From Antedon bifida (taxonomy: Eukaryota > Echinodermata > Crinoidea > Comatulida > Antedonidae): a stretch of DNA of 64,000 nucleotides. The stretch is from the NCBI GenBank assembly GCA_963402885.1, contig OY727103.1, forward strand, positions 12,302,085 to 12,366,084. The letters are read 5' to 3'. This document shows positions 38,301 to 50,300 of this stretch, in pieces (the stretch's first letter is position 1; the number at the start of each line of letters is the position of its first letter). Under the pieces are notes generated by a model. The model was not told the origin of the DNA. It worked only from the letters and a program-made list of their open reading frames with translations, and searched no databases. Both the position numbers and the translations under genes were made by a program.

Positions 38301-41300
38301 TTCAGGGAACACTCTTATCAAGGGGACACTTGAAAAATGGGTTTCCTTAATATGGGTTACCAATGGGTGTACAGTATTTGAAATGTTGGTGTTATTTTCA
38401 TGCTAATTATACAGTAAAGAGGTTATTTCTAACTAAGGACAAAATTACAACTCCACTCCCAAAGACTTGTAATAAGACTTTGTTTATGTAGAGCATCTTG
38501 TGTATAAGTTTGTCTTGTGAACCTCTGAGGGTCTCTAATGATCAGCAATTGCTGGATGGATCACCCTCATTAAATATGGTAAAAAGGAAAAAAATGATAA
38601 CGTACATTTGCATTTGTTTGTCTGAACTCCCTGTGCTGGTCTCCATGGCTGATCATGGTGGAATGGCTTACACCTTTCACAGTTCAACCCTTCAGTGTTG
38701 TGGTTACAATCGCAGTTGCCGTATACATGTGCCTGAAATCACAAGAAAAAATACTGATTATTCTCTTTGCCAAATTTATTATTCAAATTCATACTGGTGA
38801 AGACTGGAATAAATAATGAAAAAAAATAAAAGAAATAGGAACATTTTGTGGCTTACAGTAACAAAGAGAGAGTGGGTGCTATGTTTAATTCAATTAAAAT
38901 TTATTTTAGACAAACTGTTAATATAATACAAACAACAGAAATACATTGGATTCTGTAAACAACCATCAACAAATGATGAAAGAGAGAGGATTAAGAATTA
39001 TCCGCTGACATATACTATAGTGCCTCTCCACATTCTGGAATCCATCAATATATAATATTCATATATATACAGTACAGTGTAAAATGTATCATTTTGTTTT
39101 TCTTTTCATTATTCCGAATGGGTGGCAACAAATTTGAGAGCCTGAGTATAGATACCAGGTAAATCAGGGAGTTGTTCAAAATATTAATAACTTAATAGAG
39201 TTTATCCATTGATAGTCTTCATCATTCCAGGCTGGGTAATGAGTCCACTGAGATATTAATCTAATTACGCTGTATTAAGAGATCAAATTTCTATATAATT
39301 AGCCAACGATTTAAAGCCACGCAAAATTCCTGTTGGTAATAGACGAATGTACTTTGGTTCCTAATATTAAAATGTTATTATATTAATATCTTACAAAAAG
39401 AATTATTTTAGAACAATAATTTGGTATTATCATTACAAAATAATATCACGATTTTAGCTAGGAGATGCCTTGTTTTTCACCAAACAGGCAAATAACTTCA
39501 CAAGACTAGCTATCATCACTTCTGCCTCTAGTTGCAAAGGGAACAAAAGGGAGGATTGTTTGAATATTCTACACCCCCTTCTCCTCACACCTTAGCAAGT
39601 TAATTTTTAAGTACATTGAAATTGGCCAGGAGCACGAGTGCAAATAGAACATAGGATAAACCAAGTAACATAATATATGTTTAACCTAATGCAATGTAAG
39701 AGTACAGTATTTAGTTTTACTCATATACTGTTTAAAGTACAGTGTTACACCCATTCTGATACATCTGAAAGTGCACGAAAGGCTCTTCGGTTTTACCGAT
39801 GTTATTTATCTAACGACGATATTATTTAAATAAGATAAGAAGAGATAACAACCAATGAAAACAAACTGAAAACCCAAATTCAAAAGCATTCTAAAAATAA
39901 TGGTTAATAAACCGGTCAAACGATTGGATAATCATATTTTGAAAGCACAAATTTATGGTTGATATAAATAATTTTTAACTTAAATTTATTAAAGTTTATA
40001 TTGTAGATTAGAGATTAGATTATACAGCATTGAAAAAAATAGGATGCACTGGTCTATGGCCTGAGACCATTGGAGCTGTTATTGGTTACTACATGGTGGT
40101 ACTGTATGGGCTATCCTTGTTTTCTCATTTAATGTATTTATATATTTGTGTTACTTTTTCTGTATTTAAGATTATTTCATTTTTATACTTTAGGGGGGTC
40201 GGAGAATCACCCAATAGTGTTTTGTTTCACTTTTTGACAATCCTGTCCTAAAGTGCTCTGTACCTTGTGATTTTTTTTTCTTTATTTATAAAAGACGAAA
40301 TAAATGAAATGAAATTTTCTTGTAAATATTTTGTATTCATATTGTCTTGTAATCTTATGTTGAAACCAAACCAAATCAAATCACATACTGTATGACTACA
40401 GAGAGCCAGTCGGGTTAAATGCTAATTAAATTCTAATGCTTAAGTCATTTTCTTCCAGCTATCCTGGTGAGCCACCAGATGCCGTTTGACAACCACTCCA
40501 ACAGACCCAAAAATGTGTTCATAAAAATTATAGAATTATTTCTCATGTACTTAATACTGTATTTTTTTAAATGAAATATGAATCATTAAAAGAGAAATCT
40601 ATTTCTTTAAAAAAAAAAAAACACGTACACAATGTTTATGTTCTGAGGATAATGTACTCAACTGCTTTATAATACTGTACTTATAAATTTTATTTCTTGA
40701 AATAATTTGATTTGAAATTTCGGATTCAAATTAATAATTTAAAAGTAAATTTTCCGTATAATTTTTCTGGACTGAAACAATTAAAAACTAGAATTTAATT
40801 CGTCACTTTGACGAATTATAGGTGATCATTTTTATCATTTTACTGAAATTAATTTTTTTTAAACATGCACGTACGTTAACATACGATCGGAAAATGTTGA
40901 TGTATGCCATCCTATTATATGCTTATAGTGCTGAGTTGTGCCTATATGCCATATACAATATGTACAGTATATACTGTATATCTATATACAGTGTAGCATA
41001 GGTGAAATTACGGGACACACATGTTCTAATTTTTTGGCATGATGACGTTATCAAACTAAACTTTAAGATGACAATTTCGAAAGATAATTAATTGAGCAAA
41101 AAAATATAAGATTTGGAAAAAAATTTGGCACGTAGAAGCGCTGTGCGCGCTCTTTGAATTGTGTATAACTTTGACGAAAAATATGAAAAAACTACTTTTT
41201 CACTTCAACTGGCCATATGTTAACGTCACAACATCCGATAGGCTTAATTTTTATATGAATTAATATCTACATTTCATCAGCTTTCATAATAAATTATAAT

Positions 41301-44300
41301 CATCAAGGTAACCTTTAATTCTGAAGAGCTGTAAGATATTCAAATTTACTGCGAAGGTGAAATTACACGGCCTACGTTATTCAAGTTTTTACGCGTGATG
41401 ACGTCATTAAAATGAAGATAGTGTCAACTCATGATAAAGATAATTAATTAAGCAAGCACATACTGAAAGTTGTGCGAAATTCGAGCACACATAACCAAGA
41501 TGCGCTCTGTTGAATGTGATAATCTACACAAAAAGATAACAAATCCTAATTTTTAAATTCAAGTGGCCATTTGATGACGTCAAAACATTTTGTACGTAAA
41601 ATGTGTACATGAATTCATATCTACAACTCAATGGCTTCCAGAATAAGTTAAAAAAGTCGGGGGTCATCTTGCATTCTGAAGAATTATTTTCATTTTAAAA
41701 AAGACCTATTTTTCACCATTTTCAGAACTTTTGTAAAATTAATGTGCGCATTTTGTCATTTTTAACGTGCTCGTATAGTGTTATTTTAAGTCGGAACTGA
41801 CTCAAATTTGGTGAATGTACTAAGGATGGCGAGTAGAATGAGATTTGTAAAAAAAATTCATATTTTTTACGCTTTTTAAGTATCGCGCGCGCAAAATTTT
41901 TTTTTGCGCAGTAATTTTTGGAAACACGCAAATGGCCTAATTCATGCTCTAAATTGATCAAAACCTAATTTTGCGCGTTTTAAATTTTTAGCGCGCGATT
42001 TCACATGCATGACCTTGAAACGCGCAACTTTTTATTTGCTAATATTTTTACCCTTGATCTGAAGTTTACGTGTAGTGAATTCCATTAATATGTGATAATG
42101 AATTTTGGAGATATGATTGATAATGTGATTTCGCAAAATGGCGTATAAATGTCGTCACGGATGAGTGATCACGCTGGAAAGCTTATTAGGATTAAGTTAT
42201 ATTATTTGAAAGATATTCTGAAATTTTTGTAATCATTGACATTAAACTTTTTTAGATAATTGTTACACAAAATAGTGTACAGAAACAATAAAAAGAAAAA
42301 AAAGAAAAAAAATAAAAAAAACTAGAATTTAATTCGTCACTTTGACGAATTATAGGTGATCATTTTTATCATTTTACTGAAATTAATTTTTTTAAACATG
42401 CACGTACGTTAACATACGATCGGAAAATGTTGATGTATGCCATCCTATTATATGCTTATAGTGCTGAGTTGTGCCTATATGCCATATACAATATGTACAC
42501 TATATACAGTGTAGCATAGGTGAAATTACGGGACACACATGTTCTAATTTTTTGGCATGATGACGTTATCAAACTAAACTTTAAGATGACAATTTCGAAA
42601 GATAATTAATTGAGCAAAAAAATATAAGATTTTGAAAAAAATTTGGCACGTAGAAGCGCTGTGCGCGCTCTTTGAATTGTGTATAACTTTGACGAAAAAT
42701 TTGAAAAAACTACTTTTTCAATTCAACTGGCCATATGTTAACGTCACAACATCCGATAGGCTTAATTTTTATATGAATTAATATCTACATTTCATCAGCT
42801 TTCATAATAAATTATAATCATCAAGGTAACCTTCAATTCTGAAGAGCTGTAAGATATTCAAATTTACTGCGAAGGTGAAATTACACGGCCTACGTTATTC
42901 AAGTTTTTACGCGTGATGACGTCATTAAAATGAAGATAGTGTCAACTCATGATAAAGATAATTAATTAAGCAAGCACATACTGAAAGTTGTGCGAAATTC
43001 GAGCACACATAACCAAGATGCGCTCTGTTGAATGTGATAATCTACACAAAAAGATAACAAATCCTAATTTTTAAATTCAAGTGGCCATTTGATGACGTCA
43101 AAACATTTTGTACGTAAAGTGTGTACATGAATTCATATCTACAACTCAATGGCTTCCAGAATAAGTTAAAAAAATCGGGGGTCATCTTGCATTCTGAAGA
43201 ATTATTTTCATTTTAAAAAAGACCTATTTTTCACCATTTTCAGAACTTTTGTAAAATTAATATGCGCATTTTGTCATTTTTAACGTGCTCGTATAGCGTT
43301 ATTTTAAGTCGGAACTGACTCAAATTTGGTGAATGTACTAAGGATGGTGAGTAGAATGAGATTTGTAAAAAAAATTCATATTTTTTACGCTTTTTAAGTA
43401 TCGCGCGCGCAAAAACGCATTTTTGCGCAGTAATTTTTTGAAACACGCAAATGGCCTAATTCATGCTCTAAATTGATCAAAACTTAATTTTGAGCGTTTT
43501 AAATTTTTAACGCGCGATATCACGCGCATGAACCTACGTGCGCGTGCGTTTTTATTTGCTAATATTTTTACCCTTGACCTGAAGTTTACGTGTAGTGAAT
43601 TTCATTAATATGTGATAATGAATTATGGAGATATGATTGATAATGTGATTTCGCAAAATGGCGTATAAATGTCGTCACGGATGAGTGATCATGCTGGAAA
43701 GCTTATTAGGATTAAGTTATATTATTTGAAAGATATTCTGAAATTTTGGTAATCATTGACATTAAACTTTTTGAGATAATTGTTACACAAAATAGTGTAC
43801 AGAAACAATAAAAAGAAAAAAAATAAAGATTTCATACAATAACAATAGGTGATCATTTAGCATTCTAAATGATCACCTAATAAAAAAAACTAGAATTTAA
43901 TTCGTCACTTTGACGAATTATAGGTGATCATTTTTATCATTTTACCGAAATAATTTTTTTGCACGTACGTTAACATACGATCAGAAAATGTTGATGTATG
44001 CCATCCTATTATACGCTTTAGTGCTGAGTTGTGCCTATTATATGCCATATACAATATGTACAGTATATAATGTATCTATATACAGTGTAGCATAGGTGAA
44101 ATTACGGGAAACACATCATGTTATAATTTTTTGGTATGATGGAATTATCAAAATAAGCTCGAAGATGACAATTTCGAAAGATAATTAATTGAGCAAAAAA
44201 ATATAAGATTTGGAAAAAAAATTGGCACGTAGAAGCGCTGTGCGCGCTCTTTGAATTGTGTGTAACTTTGACGAAAAATATGAAAAAACTACTTTTTCAC

Positions 44301-47300
44301 TTCAACTGGCCATATGTTAACGTTACAACATCCGATAGGCTTAATTTTTATATGAATTAATATCTACATTTCATCAGCTTTCATAATAAATTATAATCAT
44401 CAAGGTAACCTTCAATTCTGAAGAGCTGTACGATATTCAAATTTACTGCGAAGGTGAAATTACACGGCCTACGTTATTCAAGTTTTTACGCGTGATGACG
44501 TCATTAAAATGAAGATAGTGTCAACTCATGATAAAGATAATTAATTAAGCAAGCACATACTGAAAGTTGTGCGAAATTCGAGCACACATAACCAAGATGC
44601 GCTCTGTTGAATGTGATAATCTACACAAAAAGATAACAAATCCTAATTTTTAAATTCAAGTTGCCATTTGATGACGTCAAAACATTTTGTACGTAAAATG
44701 TGTACATGAATTCATATCTACAACTCAATGGCTTCCAGAATAAGTTAAAAAAATCGGGGGTCATCTTGCATTCTGAAGAATTATTTTCATTTTAAAAAAG
44801 ACCTATTTTTCACCATTTTCAGAACTTTTGTAAAATTAATGTGCGCATTTTGTCATTTTTAACGTGCTCGTATAGCGTTATTTTAAGTCGGAACTGACTC
44901 AAATTTGGTGAATGTACTAAGGATGGTGAGTAGAATGAGATTTGTAAAAAAAATTCATATTTTTTACGCTTTTTAAGTATCGCGCGCGCAAAAACGCATT
45001 TTTGCGCAGTAATTTTTTGAAACACGCAAATGGCCTAATTCATGCTCTAAATTGATCAAAACTTAATTTTGAGCGTTTTAAATTTTTAACGCGCGATATC
45101 ACGCGCATGAACCTACGTGCGCGTGCGTTTTTATTTGCTAATATTTTTACCCTTGACCTGAAGTTTACGTGTAGTGAATTTCATTAATATGTGATAATGA
45201 ATTATGGAGATATGATTGATAATGTGATTTCGCAAAATGGCGTATAAATGTCGTCACGGATGAGTGATCATGCTGGAAAGCTTATTAGGATTAAGTTATA
45301 TTATTTGAAAGATATTCTGAAATTTTGGTAATCATTGACATTAAACTTTTTGAGATAATTGTTACACAAAATAGTGTACAGAAACAATAAAAAGAAAAAA
45401 AAAAAAAATAATAATAAAGATTTCATACAATAACAATAGGTGATCATTTAGCATTCTAAATGATCACCTAATAATAATAAAGATTTTATACAATAACAAT
45501 AGGTGATCATTTTATTCTAAATGATCACCTAAAAATGTATTAACTTTATTTCTTTTGAATAGCGCTTCACAACCACAAGACAGTCAATTTCAATGGAAAA
45601 TTATTGGAAGTTGATACAGATTTTTTAAGGGGGCAAACCTTTGAAAGAGCTATATAAAATAACATCGCCAGCTAAATCTAAGCGGCCGTTATCATCACTG
45701 TGTCGTTGCAATATTAATAATTAGGTCAATTGTGCCTCCCTGTTGAGCCTAGAGGAGTGTACAGCAAGGCTAGCATTTCAAATGCCAATCTTACATGCCA
45801 TAAAGGTTAAGACAACTTATAATGTACATTGCATTGCTGCGGTCAAACTCATCAACTTCCTCAAAATCATCCTCCTCAAAATGTTATATTGAAATATATT
45901 TAATAAACTTTTAAGAATAGAAAGATGTAATTTAATAGGAAAAAAATACAATTAAAAAGTATTTAATAAAGTTAAGGGGTAAAAATCTTTTGAAAAGGGT
46001 CAAAGGTTGGATACTGTAACTGTCTCTACGCCCCCTCTGTCTAACCCTTAGGTCTGTCTATGAAGAAAAGATGGATAAATGATTGACAATCAAGATGAGG
46101 CACAGTAATTGCCTAGCAACTTAACAGAATAACTACTAATAAGTAACAGAGGTGAAGAAAACATTACCCCTTCTGTCAAGCAGAAGCATACCTTGTACGA
46201 TCTAATTATTTGTCCCTTTGCCTACGTACTAGAGGTGAATAAAGTCACCCTCTACCAACCTAGCACACACATCCGGTACCTCAGACATTTTCTTGTTTAT
46301 TATTTATACTTAAGTTAAGTAATTTAATTTTGCTCGTTTGAGGTATCGTTTTAATTCTAGACATAAACATACTTCACCACTATAAAAGGAAATATGTCCT
46401 ACAAATAAACCAATAATTACATTACAAATTAAATTTAAGACTCTTTTCAACCACGTTATTTGAATTCTAAGCTGCATTTGTCTGAATACAGTTAGGTCGC
46501 CATTAATATAAACATTTATCTATTTGTTCCCACGCATTGTTTGTTCATGTTTATTGTTTTAAAACTATAGCAATATAAGTTAATAAAACAACATAAAATG
46601 TAGCAAGGCTTAATGCAAGAACTACTTGTGAGGTAAAGAATGTTCTTCCTACTTTAAACTTTAAGCTCAAACTCTAATTATACCAAGGTACAGTCTCCAA
46701 TATACCTAAAATACAGGTACTGTACTGCATAATATCGGATGTAAGATTATACAGTACCACACACGTTTGAACATTACAACAAGTTAAGCCGACTGAATTA
46801 CTATAGTATTTAACTGCAATAGAGAGAATAGTAGTTGATATGCATACTGTATGTCTGTGGCGTTACAGCACTGACTGCCTAGCTAAACCGGGAGCTAAAC
46901 CCAGTACCAGAGCTTAAATGGCCTCAGAGAATCAGCAGCCTCAACGCAACTACCCAGCGTTGGACAGCCACTTAGGACTGCTAAACCAAGGGACTAAACC
47001 AGGGGACTTTTCCCCATGTTAATACTACTGTGTGCACACAAATTTCTAACTTAAAAGAATCAAAGTTAAATTGATATTTGAGAGCCAGGTATTGGTAACT
47101 TTTAACAATCTATCTAACTAAAAATTTAATTAAAATTTTAAAAGAATCAAACATGCATGACAGACTACGAGCCAAGGAGCCTCTTTTCTAAATAAAATGT
47201 ATAATGCACATTTTGAATTGAGCTGTTTTACCAAAAGGTCAAAAGATCACCTTTGTACTCCGTGAGAATTTTTTATAATTTTGCTAAATTGTTTTGAATC

Positions 47301-50300
47301 ACATCAATTTCCTATCGTAGACTAGACTAGTTCCTATTGGCACCCATAATAACTACTACCTATGCATGGGTACATGCCTAACAACAATACCACGGATTAT
47401 AACCCTGTGTTCACTGTAAACACTCATTGTTGGTGTATATCGTGAGCGCAGGAAATCAGGGACATTAATTTTAGGCAAGCTCTTTCAAGTGTAAAATTAC
47501 ATAAAGATACTTGTAACTTTGGCTGACTTTTTTAGAATTCATCTGCTTCAGCAAATTAGTACAGCAATTAAGGAAGAATATCACAAAATGGAAGGGTATG
47601 AATATAACAAGAACAGCAAACTAAAGCTCTGTCAACACTATCAAACTTTATGTGACAACAAATGTGATGTGCCCATATATGGACATGATAATGTCATATC
47701 ACTATTATATTTGGTCATATCTCACTTTTTTTGTCAAACTACTGTAGTTTGATAGTGTAGACAGAGCTTAATAATATGCATTCATTCAAACAACTATACT
47801 AAAACAGTATGCTATGATTTTTAGTTGTACGAGGCGTCTATAAACAAACTGTTTTTAACAGAAAATGTTGTATTACTTATTATAAACCTGTTTGACATTT
47901 GCTTTTACCTCTTATATTTTCTTTTCTAACACTATCAAGAAAACTATTTACACTGAGCAATCAACCATAATAAGAACAGAGATAATATCCAAAGTTAAAT
48001 AAAACCAATTGCTGATAAACGAAGCTTGTAATAAACAAAACGCTACAACAACCCCTACTGTATTCACTGACAAAGTATATCGCTCTTTGAACTTGGCCAG
48101 GATATTTCCCTTAAACCCAGAGTTATACGAAACCAATTGTTGGCAGTGATGATAAACGAAGCCTTACAGGTACAGCAACCCCTAACTGTATTCACTTAAA
48201 AAATGTCTATTAAACCATTGAGAGCTATCTAATTGTATAGCTCCATGATTAAACCGGTCTTTGGTAGAAAACTAAGGTGCCTAGATTGATTGTCTACCTA
48301 TGGATGGACGGACAGACAGACACTGCATTAAGACCAATTTACACAGACGAGCAGTAACGGTATTAATAACAATATAGGATCTATGATATTCCTTATTACA
48401 CACAACTGCTCAGGATAGATACAAATTCTATGTGGGACAAGCTACGCGGTTTTCTGCTTACCGTTACCGCTTGTCTGTGTAAATTGGCCTTTATTTTAAG
48501 CAGTGCAATGGTAAATTACTACCCTGTACTAATGTATGAACTACGAACTAAGAATGGTCTAAATCATACTCAAGTCTAAATGATGAAGTGATAATACAGT
48601 TAACATTAGTATGGGTGGTTCTTGTACTGTACTATGTACTGTATTAATTAGTTACAGTATACCAATTACCATGGAAGAATTAGTTTAGTACTGTACTTCG
48701 TAGTTGTGGTTGTAGTTATACTGTGTACATATTCTGTGTAGTCGGCGGTGCATTTGGTACAAAGAGCCTTGTATTAATATTGTTAACGTGATTGGGAAAA
48801 GATACCTTGTACCACCCACACTGACTACAACTAGTAGAGTGTGAAACCAAGGCCAACTAAATAATCACAATAACAAGTGATTAGCCAGTGGGAAGGAGAA
48901 AGAAAACCACAGTTTATTTGTAAGTTTGGGAAATGTTTAGAAAATACTAAGCAAAGATAATTTATGTATGTAACCAATTCTAGACTAATCAACTTCTTTG
49001 ACACTTTTTTTAATAGAATAAACAAACAATTTTAAAGAGTTTTTTTTACTAAACATGTCTAATAAATTGCAGATATTGATAACATACAATATTTAAACAA
49101 TTCAATAGAAGTGGCCTCAAAGTGGTTAGTATTTATACAGTATTTAGTTACCATGTCAAAACTGATTCTACTTCAGTTACTGCAGTAACTATTTTGTACT
49201 CTTTTACCTGTTTATGCAGTTTATTTTAGCAAGCAAGTTTTGTTTGTGTAATCATTGCAGTGACTACCTCATAAACTTCTACATTGAAACTAAAAACTTA
49301 CTGCAGCAAAATGTTGTAACTGCAGTAGAATCATTTTGACACGATCTCTTATTGAACACTCACCGTATTTCGATCTAACCGTATACCCTCAACGTCGCCA
49401 TCTATCGGAATACATTCCTCAGCATGTCCGTAACAGTGACAGCTCCCACGTACAACCATATCGTACACTGCATAATAATATTTCTCCTTGATTTCTTCTC
49501 TCGTGTCTAGTAGGACGTCACCGAGCGTGTGCAGACGAGTGAAATTGACTCGTAAATTGGTGATCTTGATGAGGTTTTGAACTTCATCGGAGTAAGGATC
49601 TCGGATTTGGCTCTGGATGTGCGGTGGTAGGACTCGGAAGATAACCTACAAAGAAAAACAAATACATTCATATGAGTTTTTATGTTGTCTTTTTTTTATC
49701 ATCAAATATTATGGGCCTGTTGCTGCTATAGAAAAAATAACTGGTTTATAAACCATTTAAATAAATTACACTCAATTTCTTGGCAGCAGAAACAGGAAAA
49801 ATGTCAAGAATAGGTTTATGGTATTCACAAAATAATATTAATAATGATTTATAAACTCAATCAAAAAATAAATTTATTGTACTGATCAGTATAAGAGGTA
49901 CTTAAGTTTTAATGCTAAAATTAAGTTGATCTATTGTACTGCATCCATTGACTAAGAATACGAGAGTACTTGTAGTAAGATCAAGTTTCTTTTGTTTGTT
50001 TTGGTACTTAAATTAAATCTAATATTTTGTAAGATCGATCATTGTTTGGTTTAATTATTAAGTTGATGTAACTTCATTAGTTAATTGCCCTTTCATGCTA
50101 TACTTATTTAATCGGATAGCCAATGATAAAACATACATTAGTAGTACTTAATAAAATTTGGTTTTAATAGATCATTTTACACCATAATTGAAATATCTAC
50201 TGGAGATGTTTTATGTTAGAAAATGTTAACAATTAGAAAATGTGTACCTCTCCGTCAGTTGAAGGTTCAACATTTGAGTATCTCTGCTCACAAACGACAT

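Larger units (their letters stand above)
33747..38732 (-). other. LAMB1: Laminin beta: first LE repeat block (exons 4-6)
   Basis: LE modules following the N-terminal domain, residues about 263-453 and on into exon 7. They include [20 protein letters not shown] (exon 4) and [16 protein letters not shown] (exon 5), which are strongly conserved in beta-1 and beta-2 chains. Split codons at the exon 4/5 and 5/6 junctions give Leu and Pro and keep the cysteine spacing. Confidence 0.93.
45531..49363. other. Remainder of laminin intron 3
   Basis: AT-rich DNA without coding exons that fit the laminin frame. It holds MITE copies at 47623 and 48330. A region with repeated GCTAAACC words occurs at about 46880-47000. 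Nothing else was recognised. Confidence 0.55.

Noticed and set aside
40861-45025. Minus-strand frames of 68-79 codons repeated in each 1.5-kb unit as real small genes
   Set aside because: They are AT-driven, lack any recognised domain or splice context, and are conserved only because the whole unit is duplicated.
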